The notes beneath the pieces are model-generated. The model saw only the letters and a program-made list of their open reading frames with translations, did no database searches and was not told the origin of the DNA. A stretch of 64,000 nt of DNA, taken from positions 1,612,001 through 1,676,000 of the forward strand of contig OY843749.1 of the NCBI GenBank assembly GCA_963693025.1. Direction: 5' to 3'. Position 1 is the first letter of the stretch; each line of letters starts with the position of its first letter. This stretch comes from JAHRAW01 sp963693025 (lineage in GTDB: Bacteria; Pseudomonadota; Gammaproteobacteria; Arenicellales; Poriferihabitantaceae). The translations under genes and the position numbers were made by a program. Of the stretch, positions 53,940-62,379 are shown piece after piece.

Positions 53940-54446
53940 ATGACTGTTCGCACGGCGGAGTTGCTGATGGCGGTCGTCTGCGCGTTGTGTTCGGTCGGGC
54001 TGATGATCAAGAGCGCCGAATTGAACATCGGCTGGGTTGAGGGACGGGGACCCGGCGCGGGCGCGTGGCCGTTCTGGCTGTCCGCCGGTATGCTGGCGGT
54101 GTCGTTGCTCACGGTGTATCGCTGGTTTGGCCGCGTCACGGCGGAGTCGCGATCAACCGAGCCCTACCTGAGCCGCGAAAACCTGCCGGTGGTCGGCGTC
54201 TCCGCGGGCTCGATTTTGTTCCTGTTGGTCGCCACGCACCTGATCGGCATCTACGCCGCGCTGTTCCTGTTTCTGATGTTCTACTTGAAGTTTGTGGGCC
54301 GGCATTCGTGGCCGCTGACCTCGGTGTTGATGGTCGCGCTGCCGGTGTTTATTTTCTGCCTGTTCGAGTGGGCGCTCAAAATACCCCTGCCGAAGTCGGT
54401 CACCGAGCCGCTGTTCTACCCGATTTACGAACTGATGTATTCATAG
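53940..54446 (+). CDS. tctB: Tripartite tricarboxylate transporter small subunit
   Basis: A 168-residue membrane protein with four predicted helices: LLMAVVCALCSVGLMI, the GPGAGAWPFWLSAGML segment, LFLFLMFYLKFV and a final helix. Size and position between tctC and tctA fit TctB. Confidence 0.88.
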   Translation: MTVRTAELLMAVVCALCSVGLMIKSAELNIGWVEGRGPGAGAWPFWLSAGMLAVSLLTVYRWFGRVTAESRSTEPYLSRENLPVVGVSAGSILFLLVATHLIGIYAALFLFLMFYLKFVGRHSWPLTSVLMVALPVFIFCLFEWALKIPLPKSVTEPLFYPIYELMYS

Positions 54447-54499
54447 CCGCCCACGCAACCACAACCTGCGCGCCAAAGACTTGAGAGAAAACGACTAAA

Positions 54500-56032
54500 A
54501 TGGAATCGATTCTGCCGTTGCTCGGCGCCGGCATCCTTGAGGCGTTGCAGCCGGTCAACCTCACCATGATCGTGCTGGGATGCGCGATTGGCCTGCTGGT
54601 CGGCGCTATGCCGGGGCTGGGCTCGGTCAACGGCGTTGCCATCCTGCTGCCTATCACCTTTTTGGTGCCGCCGACCGCGGCCATCATCTTTCTGGCGGCG
54701 ATTTATTACGGCGCGATGTATGGCGGGGCGATTAGTTCGATTACGCTCGGCATCCCCGGCGCGTCCACCGCCGTGGCAACGGTCTTCGATGGCCGACCGC
54801 TGGCGCAGTCGGGCAGAGCCGACCAAGCGCTTTCCGCCGCCGCCGTCGCCTCGTTCATCGGCGGCACCATCTCGGTCGTTCTGTTCACGCTTTTTGCGCC
54901 CCCGCTGGCGGCTTTCGCGCTCAAGTTCGGACCGCCGGAAGAGTTCGCGCTGATGGTGCTGGCGTTCGCCACCTTCATCGGGCTGGGCGGCGACGACATT
55001 CCCAAAACCATTTTCTCCATTCTGATTGGGCTGGTGTTGGCGAGCGTCGGGCTGGACATCATTTCGGGGCAGCCGCGGCTTATCTTCGGCGACATTTCCG
55101 GCTTCCTGCACGGCGTCAATTTCCTCGTCCTGGCGATCGGCATCTACGGCATCGGCGAAATGCTGTGGACGCTGGAGACCACCCGCGGCAAAGTGGTGGT
55201 TCACAAGGTGCGGATGTCCTTCCGCGATTTACTGCGCAACCTGGCGGACATCAAACAGTATATCGGCACCACCTCCCTGGGCTCGTTTCTCGGCTACTTC
55301 GTCGGCACGCTGCCGGCGGCGGGCGCGACGCCGGCGTCGCTGATGTCGTATGGCTTGGCGAAGACCTTCTCGAAAGAACCGGAATCTTTTGGCAAGGGCA
55401 ACGTGTCCGGCGTGGCCGCGCCGGAAGCGGCCAACAATGCCGCCTCCACCGGCTCGATGCTACCGATGATTACCCTCGGCATCCCCGGCTCGCCCACCAC
55501 CGCCATCTTGCTCGGCGGCATGATTATTTGGGGGTTGCGTCCGGGCCCGTTGCTGTTTAGCGAGCACCCGGATTTCGTCTGGGGCTTGATCGGCTCGCTA
55601 TACATCGCCAACCTCGTCACCGTGCTGATTAACCTCGCCTTCATTCCGCTATTCGTCAAAGTGCTGACCCTGCCTTTCACGATCCTCGCGCCAATCATCT
55701 ATATTCTGTGCATCGTCGGCGGATACGCCCCCACGCAAACCATGCACGACGTGTGGCTGATGTTCCTCTTCGGCATCGCCGGCTACCTGCTGCGAAAATT
55801 GAATTACCCGGTCGCGCCGGCGGTGCTGGCGATCGTGCTGGGTCCGCTGGCGGAGCGCTCTTTGCGCCAATCGTTGCTTGCCTCGCAGGGGGACATGTTC
55901 ACCTTCATCGAGCGCCCGATTTCGGGGGTCTGCATTCTGTTCGCGCTGGCGCTGATGAGTTATCCCGTGGTGCGCCGGTTTCGCAAAAAGCGCGCGGCGC
56001 GCAACGGAAGCGCACCGGATGCGGAGGCGTGA
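54500..56032 (+). CDS. tctA: Tripartite tricarboxylate transporter large subunit
   Basis: A 510-residue membrane protein with about 11-12 helices. The signature GAMPGLGSVNGVAILLPITF and the ITLGIPGASTAVATVFDG loop are typical of TctA; a second ITLGIPGSPTTAILLGG repeat lies near residue 330. Stop TGA shares its last base with the next ATG, tying the GntR regulator into the operon. Confidence 0.93.
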   Translation: MESILPLLGAGILEALQPVNLTMIVLGCAIGLLVGAMPGLGSVNGVAILLPITFLVPPTAAIIFLAAIYYGAMYGGAISSITLGIPGASTAVATVFDGRPLAQSGRADQALSAAAVASFIGGTISVVLFTLFAPPLAAFALKFGPPEEFALMVLAFATFIGLGGDDIPKTIFSILIGLVLASVGLDIISGQPRLIFGDISGFLHGVNFLVLAIGIYGIGEMLWTLETTRGKVVVHKVRMSFRDLLRNLADIKQYIGTTSLGSFLGYFVGTLPAAGATPASLMSYGLAKTFSKEPESFGKGNVSGVAAPEAANNAASTGSMLPMITLGIPGSPTTAILLGGMIIWGLRPGPLLFSEHPDFVWGLIGSLYIANLVTVLINLAFIPLFVKVLTLPFTILAPIIYILCIVGGYAPTQTMHDVWLMFLFGIAGYLLRKLNYPVAPAVLAIVLGPLAERSLRQSLLASQGDMFTFIERPISGVCILFALALMSYPVVRRFRKKRAARNGSAPDAEA

Positions 56033-56718
56033 TGCCGGCCATTAAACTGAAACCACTCGCCGCCGTTCCGGGGCTGAAAGACACGGTGTACGAAGCGTTG
56101 CGCGAGGCGATTTCGGAAATGGATATTTACAGCGGCTTCGAGCCGCCGCGGCTGGACGAGCGCCGGCTGGCGGTCGACCTCGGTGTCAGCCGAACGCCCA
56201 TCCGCGAGGCGATTTCACGCCTCGAGCGCGAGGGGCTGGTGGTCACCTACCCCCGCCGGGGCGCCTTCGTGGTGCGTAAAACCAAAGCCGAAATACTGGA
56301 AATCATTTCCGTTTGGGCGGCGCTGGAAGGGATGGCGGCGCGCCTCGCGACGCAGCACGCCACCGACGCGGAACTGGCTTCCATGCGCCGGCTGTTTGTG
56401 ACTTTTGACGGCAGCAACGAAGCGCGCGCGCATATAGACGAGTACTCCAAAACCAATATTGAGTTTCACCGGCGGCTGATTCAACTCAGCAAATGCAAAC
56501 TGCTCATTGAAATCACCGACGGCCTGTTTATTCACATGCGCGCCATTCGCCGCAAGACCATCGGCGAGCGCGACCGGGCGGCGGAATCGATCATCGACCA
56601 CATGCGCATCATCGAAGCGCTTGAAGTTCGGGACGCGACCCAGTCCGAGCGGCTGGTGCGCGAACACGCGATGTATCTGGGGGATCACATCCGCCAGCAC
56701 GTTAACTATCTGGAATGA
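56032..56718 (+). CDS. GntR-family regulator (FCD type)
   Basis: A 228-residue regulator: winged helix with LDERRLAVDLGVSRTPIREA (residues 38-57), then an all-helical FCD effector domain with IEFHRRLIQLS and the late His in EHAMYLGDHIRQH. The start overlaps the tctA stop by one base. It probably represses the operon in response to its substrate; a fitting operator is at 52792. Confidence 0.9.
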   Translation: MPAIKLKPLAAVPGLKDTVYEALREAISEMDIYSGFEPPRLDERRLAVDLGVSRTPIREAISRLEREGLVVTYPRRGAFVVRKTKAEILEIISVWAALEGMAARLATQHATDAELASMRRLFVTFDGSNEARAHIDEYSKTNIEFHRRLIQLSKCKLLIEITDGLFIHMRAIRRKTIGERDRAAESIIDHMRIIEALEVRDATQSERLVREHAMYLGDHIRQHVNYLE

Positions 56719-56748
56719 ACTATCTGCAATGAAACAGGGCGACTCACA

Positions 56749-58485
56749 ATGAACGACGCGACGAGCACGGCAACCGACACGCTGGCGAAAAAAGACAAGA
56801 GCGGCGGCGTTATTTCGGGCGGGCATCTGGTTGCGCGCGCGCTCAAGAACGAAGGCGTGGACACGATTTTCACGCTGTGCGGCGGGCACATCATCGACAT
56901 TTATGACGGCTGTTTGGACGAGGGCATTGCGATCGTGGATGTCCGCCACGAGCAGACCGCGGCGCACGCCGCCGACGGTTACGCCCGGCAAACGGGCAAA
57001 CTGGGCTGCGTGGTCACCACCGCGGGACCCGGCTGCACCAACGCGATGACCGGCGTGGCGACCGCGTTTCGTTCGGAAAGCCCGATTCTGCACATCGGCG
57101 GGCAGAGCGCATTGTCGCAGCACAAGATGGGCTCGCTGCAGGACTTGCCGCACGTTGACATGCTCGCGCCTATCACCAAATTTTCCGCCGGCGTTTTCAC
57201 CACCGAGCGCGTCGCGGACATGGTCAGCATGGCGGCGCGCGAGAGTTTCACCGGCGCTTATGGACCCTCGTATCTCGAAATTCCCCGCGATGTTCTCGAC
57301 CGCGAAATTCCGCTTGATGCGGCCGTGATTCCCGCGCCGGGCGCCTACCGGGCGTCGTGCCGGTCGGTCGGCGACCCCGCCGACATCGAGCGGCTGGCTG
57401 ACATACTGGTCAAGGCGCAGCGCCCGGCGGCGCTGTTCGGCCAGCAGGTGTGGGCTTGCCGGGGGCACCGCGAAGCGATCGACTTTGTGCGCGCGCTCGA
57501 CATTCCGGCGTATATGAACGGCGCGAGCCGCGGCATGCTGCCGCAGGGCGACCCGCATCATTTTGACCGCACCCGCAGCGACGCCTTCAAGAACGCCGAC
57601 GTCATCCTGATTGTCGGCACGCCGTTCGACTTTCGCATGGGCTATGGAAAGCGCATCTCCGCCGAGGCGACGCTCATTCAGATCGATCAAAACTACGCCA
57701 CGGTCGGCAAAAACCGCGACCTCAGCCTCGGTCTGGCGGGCGACCCCGGCGCCATCTTAGGCGCGGCCCGGCAGGCGGCTTCGGGGCGTATCGACGACGG
57801 CGCGCGTCATGCTCGCCGGTCGTGGATGAAAGGGTTGCGCGAAATCGAGGCGGCCAAACTGGAAAAACTCATGCCCCTGTTCACCACCGACCAAAATCCG
57901 ATTCACCCCTACCGGCTGGCGTATGAAATCAATGAGTTCCTCGGCGACGACACAATCTATGTCGGCGACGGCGGGGACATCGTAACCATTTCCGCGCAGG
58001 CGGTCAGGCCGCGAAATCCGGGGCAGTGGATGGACCCCGGCGCCCTCGGCTCGCTCGGCGTCGGCACCGGGTTTTCGATGGCGGCCAAACTGGCGCATCC
58101 GCAGAAGGAGGTGGTGTGCTTGTACGGCGACGGCTCATTCGGCATGACCGCGTTCGACATGGAAACCGCGCAGCGTTTCGGCGCGCCCTTTCTCGCCGTG
58201 GTCGGCAACAACTCGCATATGAACCAGATTCGCTATGGCCAGGTCGCCAAGTATGGCGCCGAGCGGGGCAATGTGGGCAACAAACTGGGCGACATTCCGT
58301 TTGGTAAATTCGGCGAAATGATCGGCGGCTACGGCGAAGAGGTGCGCGACGCCGGCGAGATTCAAGGCGCACTCAACCGCGCGCGCGAAGCGATTGCCAA
58401 AACCGGCAAATGCGCGGTGGTCAACGTGTGGGTGGACGCGGACGAATACGCGCCCGGAACCAAAGCACAGACGATGTATAAATAG
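56749..58485 (+). CDS. ThDP-dependent enzyme next to formyl-CoA transferase
   Basis: A 578-residue thiamine diphosphate enzyme: catalytic Glu in DVRHEQTAAHAADGYAR near residue 67; GDGSFGMTAFDMETAQRFGAPFLAVVGNN supplies the cofactor motif. Context beside formyl-CoA:oxalate CoA-transferase suggests oxalyl-CoA decarboxylase. However, the sequence after the cofactor motif (SHMNQIRYGQVAKYGAERGN) does not match what I recall of Oxc, so another 2-oxo or 2-hydroxyacyl substrate is possible. Start 30 bases after the GntR stop. Confidence 0.85.
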   Translation: MNDATSTATDTLAKKDKSGGVISGGHLVARALKNEGVDTIFTLCGGHIIDIYDGCLDEGIAIVDVRHEQTAAHAADGYARQTGKLGCVVTTAGPGCTNAMTGVATAFRSESPILHIGGQSALSQHKMGSLQDLPHVDMLAPITKFSAGVFTTERVADMVSMAARESFTGAYGPSYLEIPRDVLDREIPLDAAVIPAPGAYRASCRSVGDPADIERLADILVKAQRPAALFGQQVWACRGHREAIDFVRALDIPAYMNGASRGMLPQGDPHHFDRTRSDAFKNADVILIVGTPFDFRMGYGKRISAEATLIQIDQNYATVGKNRDLSLGLAGDPGAILGAARQAASGRIDDGARHARRSWMKGLREIEAAKLEKLMPLFTTDQNPIHPYRLAYEINEFLGDDTIYVGDGGDIVTISAQAVRPRNPGQWMDPGALGSLGVGTGFSMAAKLAHPQKEVVCLYGDGSFGMTAFDMETAQRFGAPFLAVVGNNSHMNQIRYGQVAKYGAERGNVGNKLGDIPFGKFGEMIGGYGEEVRDAGEIQGALNRAREAIAKTGKCAVVNVWVDADEYAPGTKAQTMYK

Positions 58486-58534
58486 GGCGGGCTTCGGCTC
58501 AGTTTTTTTCTTTTTTACGACTCAGAGGAACCGA

Positions 58535-59782
58535 ATGAAAGCGCTTGACGGTGTGAAAATACTCGACTTTACCCACGTGCAATCGGGGCCGACCTGCACC
58601 CAGTTGCTGGCGTGGCTGGGCGCCGATGTCATCAAGGTTGAGCGACCGGGGGCGGGGGATGCGACGCGCAAACAACTGGTGGATGTCGAGGGCGCGGACT
58701 CGTTGTATTTCACCATGCTCAACCACAACAAACGCTCGCTGACGCTCAACACCAAACACGAAACCGGCAAGCAGGTGTTGGAGCGCTTGGTGAAAACTTG
58801 CGATGTATTGGTCGAGAACTTCGCCCCCGGCGCGCTCGACCGAATGGGTTTCACCTGGGAGCGAATACAGGAACTCAACCCGAAGATGATTCTGGCTTCG
58901 ATCAAGGGCTTCGGACCCGGACCGTATGAGGACTGCAAGGTGTATGAAAATGTCGCGCAGTGCGCCGGCGGCGCGGCTTCCACGACCGGTTTTTTTGGCG
59001 GTCCCCCGCTGGTGACGGGCGCGCAGATTGGCGATTCCGGCACCGGGCTGCACCTCGCGCTCGGCATCGTCAGCGCGCTTTTTCAGCGCGAGAAAACCGG
59101 GCGCGGGCAGAAGGTGTTCGCGCCGATGCAAGACGGCGTGCTCAACCTGTGCCGCATCAAACTGCGCGACCAGCAACGCCTCGCCGCGGGACCGCTCAAA
59201 GAGTATTCGCAACACGGCGAAGGGCTCGCGTTCGGCGACGCCACGCCGCGCGCCGGCAACGATTCCGGCGGCGGGCAGCCGGGGCGCATCCTCAAATGCA
59301 AGGGCTGGGAAACCGACCCCAACGCCTACACCTATTTCATCACCCAGGCGGCTGTCTGGGAGAGCGTCTGCGATGTCATCGGCAAGCCCGCGTGGAAGGA
59401 CGACCCGGATTACGCCACGCCGGCGGCGCGCCTGCCGCGCCTCAACGCGATATTCCAAACCATCGAGGAATGGACGCAGACCAAGACCAAGTTCGAGGTG
59501 ATGGACATCTGCAATCCGCTGAACATTCCGGTCGGTCCCATCTTGTCGATGAAGGAGTTGGCGGAGGAGCCTTCGCTGCGGCGGAGCGGAACGGTCGTCG
59601 AAGTCGCCCACCCCGAGCGCGGCAACTACCTGACTGTCGGCTGCCCGATTAAACTGTCCGACTCCGACGTGGAGGTGGCGCGCTCGCCGTTGCTGGGCGA
59701 GCACACCGAAGAAATTCTGCGCGCCGTGCTGGGTTACTCCGATGACGAAGTGTCCGCCATCGTCGAATCGGGCGCGGTGTAA
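58535..59782 (+). CDS. frc: Formyl-CoA:oxalate CoA-transferase
   Basis: A 415-residue class III CoA-transferase that closely tracks E. coli Frc along its whole length: LDFTHVQSGPTCTQLLAWLG, the catalytic Asp167 in AQIGDSGTG, the glycine loop GGGQPGRILKCKGW, and the ending VVEVAHPERGNYLTVGCP. ATG 58535 has agaggaa upstream. It transfers CoA from formyl-CoA to oxalate, or a closely related acid. Part of the tct/ThDP operon. Confidence 0.92.
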   Translation: MKALDGVKILDFTHVQSGPTCTQLLAWLGADVIKVERPGAGDATRKQLVDVEGADSLYFTMLNHNKRSLTLNTKHETGKQVLERLVKTCDVLVENFAPGALDRMGFTWERIQELNPKMILASIKGFGPGPYEDCKVYENVAQCAGGAASTTGFFGGPPLVTGAQIGDSGTGLHLALGIVSALFQREKTGRGQKVFAPMQDGVLNLCRIKLRDQQRLAAGPLKEYSQHGEGLAFGDATPRAGNDSGGGQPGRILKCKGWETDPNAYTYFITQAAVWESVCDVIGKPAWKDDPDYATPAARLPRLNAIFQTIEEWTQTKTKFEVMDICNPLNIPVGPILSMKELAEEPSLRRSGTVVEVAHPERGNYLTVGCPIKLSDSDVEVARSPLLGEHTEEILRAVLGYSDDEVSAIVESGAV

Positions 59783-59821
59783 TTCGCGCTGACGAAAGCG
59801 CCGAAGACGCGGAGATTACGA

Positions 59822-60742
59822 ATGCGAATCGTCGTTCACGGCCAGCAGGCATTTGGACGCGCCGTGCTGGAAAAATTGCTGGCGCGCAACGAGCAAGTGG
59901 TGGCGGTGTGCACGGCGCCCGACCAACCCAACGCGCGCGCCCCCGACCCGCTCAAAGCGCTGGCGCTGGAGAACGACCTGCCGGTGCATCAACCGGCGTC
60001 GTGGAAGAGCGCCGAATCGCTCGCGCTGATGCAATCGTTTGACGCGGATGTCTGCATGATGGCGTATGTCCTGCTGTTCGTCCCCGAGGCGGTGCTCAAC
60101 GCGCCGCGGCACGGCTCCTTTCAGTATCACCCGTCCCTGCTGCCGATGCACCGCGGTCCCTCGTCGATCAACTGGCCGATTGCCGGCGGTGCGACTCACA
60201 CCGGGCTGACGATTTTCTGGCCCAATGACGGCTTGGATGAAGGTCCCATTTTGCTGCAAAAAACCTGCGCCATCGGGCCCGATGACACGCTCGGAGATGT
60301 CTATTTCAAGACACTGTTTCCGCTCGGCGTGGAAGCGATGCTGGAGTCGCTGGACTGGGTGAAACAGGACAAGGCGCCGAGAATCGCGCAAGACCTCGGC
60401 GCGGGCTCGTATGAATCGTGGTTCGGCAAAGCGCAAGCCAAAATAGACTGGAATGCGCCGGCGCAAACCGTGTATAACATCATTCGCGCCGCCAACCCGC
60501 AGCCCGGCGCGTGGACGCGGCACAACCAAACCGAACTCAGCCTCTACGACAGCGAACTCGCCGATATAGGCGGCGACAACGCGGTGCCCGGCGAAGTGCT
60601 GCGCGTGGACGCCGGCGGTGTCGTAGTGGCAACGGCGGACGGCGCCATTCGCATCAAACGCGTGCGCGCCACCGCCGAAAAAATCCCCGCCACCGAATAC
60701 GCCGCCGCCGCCGGGTTGGCGGCGGGTGATAAACTCGGTTGA
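59822..60742 (+). CDS. 10-formyl-THF hydrolase-like formyltransferase
   Basis: A 306-residue protein with the formyltransferase fold and a C-terminal OB-like domain. Catalytic residues His103 (QYHPSLLPMHRGPSSINW) and Asp139 (GLDEGPILLQ) are present. Tyr-His-Pro replaces the Asn-x-His of methionyl-tRNA formyltransferase, as in the hydrolase domain of animal 10-formyl-THF dehydrogenase. It may release formate from 10-formyl-THF, or move formyl groups in the pathway with frc. Not the housekeeping fmt. Confidence 0.8.
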   Translation: MRIVVHGQQAFGRAVLEKLLARNEQVVAVCTAPDQPNARAPDPLKALALENDLPVHQPASWKSAESLALMQSFDADVCMMAYVLLFVPEAVLNAPRHGSFQYHPSLLPMHRGPSSINWPIAGGATHTGLTIFWPNDGLDEGPILLQKTCAIGPDDTLGDVYFKTLFPLGVEAMLESLDWVKQDKAPRIAQDLGAGSYESWFGKAQAKIDWNAPAQTVYNIIRAANPQPGAWTRHNQTELSLYDSELADIGGDNAVPGEVLRVDAGGVVVATADGAIRIKRVRATAEKIPATEYAAAAGLAAGDKLG

Positions 60743-60769
60743 TACCCAAAGACCGAGAGCGAGACCAAC

Positions 60770-61747
60770 ATGCCCCAGCAAATCGTAATCCACGCCATCG
60801 GCGGCGCCGAAGTGATGAAGTGGGAAAGCGCCGACCTAGCCGACCCGCAGCCGGATGAGGTGCAGGTTCGGCATACCGCCATCGGGCTTAATTTTATCGA
60901 TGTGTATTTCCGCACCGGGGTTTATGCGGCGCCGCGGTTGCCGTTTACGCCGGGGTTGGAGGCGGCTGGGGTGGTTGAGAAGGTTGGCGCAAGCGTCACC
61001 GATTTGAGCGCCGGCGACCGGGTGGCTTATGCGTCGCCACCGCTCGGCGCGTATTGCGAGGCGCGCAATTTGCCGGCGGCGCGCGCGGTCAAGATTGCCG
61101 AGGGGTTGGACGAGCGCACCGCCGCCGCGATTATGTTGAAGGGCATGACCGCGCATTATTTGCTGAGGGGCGCGTACCGCGTCAAGCCGGGCGACACCAT
61201 TTTGTTTCACGCCGCCGCCGGCGGAGTCGGGCTGATTGCCTGCCAGTGGGCGAAGCACCTCGGCGTGAGCGTCATCGGCACGGTTGGCTCGGCGGAGAAA
61301 GCCGAGTTGGCGCGCGCCAACGGTTGCGAGCACGTAATCGATTACAGCCGCGACAATTTTGTCGAGCGCGTGAAAGAAATCACCGGTGGCGAGGGCGTGC
61401 CGGTGGTCTATGACTCGGTCGGGCAAGCGACTTTCATGGACTCGCTGGACTGCCTGAAAACGCGCGGCACGATGGTGTCGTTCGGCCAGTCATCGGGCAA
61501 GGTGGCGCCGTTCGACATCGGCCTGCTGAGCGCCAAGGGCGCGCTCTACCTGACGCGCCCGACGCTGTTCAGTTACACCGCCGACCGGGACGAGTTGGTC
61601 TATCGCGCCGGCGAGGTCTTCGATGCGGTGGTCTCCGGCGCGGTGCGCATCCACATCAACCAAACCTATGCGCTGGCCGACGCCATTCAAGCGCATTGTG
61701 ATTTGGAAGAACGCCGCACGACTGGTTCGACTGTGTTGCTTCCTTGA
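60770..61747 (+). CDS. NADPH:quinone oxidoreductase (zeta-crystallin type)
   Basis: A 325-residue zinc-less medium-chain dehydrogenase: N-terminal GroES-like domain (FIDVYFRTGVY), the NADPH motif AAAGGVGLIACQWAKHLG near residue 155, and RPTLFSYTADRDEL as in QorA. It is the last gene of the cluster, 27 bases after the formyltransferase. It might be a passenger rather than part of the pathway. Confidence 0.9.
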   Translation: MPQQIVIHAIGGAEVMKWESADLADPQPDEVQVRHTAIGLNFIDVYFRTGVYAAPRLPFTPGLEAAGVVEKVGASVTDLSAGDRVAYASPPLGAYCEARNLPAARAVKIAEGLDERTAAAIMLKGMTAHYLLRGAYRVKPGDTILFHAAAGGVGLIACQWAKHLGVSVIGTVGSAEKAELARANGCEHVIDYSRDNFVERVKEITGGEGVPVVYDSVGQATFMDSLDCLKTRGTMVSFGQSSGKVAPFDIGLLSAKGALYLTRPTLFSYTADRDELVYRAGEVFDAVVSGAVRIHINQTYALADAIQAHCDLEERRTTGSTVLLP

Positions 61748-61792
61748 TACGGCGACGGCGGGGGTGGGCTCTGCGGGAATGACCGCATACTC

Positions 61793-62057
61793 GTCATTCT
61801 CGAGCGTTAGTGTCCGTTGCCGCCGCGCTTTTTCTTTTAAGCGGCGGCTTACGGACACTTACGTCCTCGGGAATCTCCCTAAGTTTGGCAGGGGCTTCGG
61901 TAAAGTCCACGCTAGCCTTAGGGAGATTCCCGAAGGCGATGAAAAATCCGCCGGGAGCGGATTTTCGCGTAAGCCCGAAGGGTTTGTATCAGGGATGATA
62001 CAAACAAAAATATGGTCGCCTAGCGGCTCCCTATTTTTCTATCGTTCGAGAATGACG
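61793..62057 (-). repeat. 265-bp palindromic element (long form), copy 7
   Basis: A 265-bp reversed copy carrying the same additional hairpins as copy 5 (gtttgtatca-gggatgatacaaac and the aaaatccgc type). It fills the gap between the quinone oxidoreductase and HlyU-like genes and, with its palindromes, may terminate transcription from both sides. Confidence 0.92.
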
Positions 62058-62064
62058 AAGTCCT

Positions 62065-62367
62065 TCACTTAAAAATCTTCTCCCCCTGCTGGTCAATCAG
62101 CATCTTCGCTTTGCTGACAATCAGCGAGACCGCCGCTTCCTTGCTGGTTGATGCGTCGGCGCGCACGAAGGTGTGTTGTTTGGTCTCGCCGTCGAGGGTC
62201 TTGCGGATGACGGCTTCGGTGGACCAGCCGCCGCCTTTTTGGCGCGGGCGGGGGCTGATGGTGAAGCCGTTGTATTCCACCGCTTTTTCTTCCTTCGCCG
62301 GGCGGTCGCTGTCGCCGCCGCCGCCCAGCAGTCGCTTGAAAAACTCCATCATGTTGAACTCCGCCAA
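62065..62367 (-). CDS. HlyU-family protein
   Basis: A 100-residue protein: KAVEYNGFTISPRPRQKGGGWSTE followed by HTFVRADAS matches the small HlyU family (transcriptional activator of haemolysin genes in Vibrio in one case, unknown in most). It starts 13 bases after sthA on the same strand. Confidence 0.8.
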   Translation of the reverse strand: MAEFNMMEFFKRLLGGGGDSDRPAKEEKAVEYNGFTISPRPRQKGGGWSTEAVIRKTLDGETKQHTFVRADASTSKEAAVSLIVSKAKMLIDQQGEKIFK

Positions 62368-62379
62368 ATCAAGTGAGCG

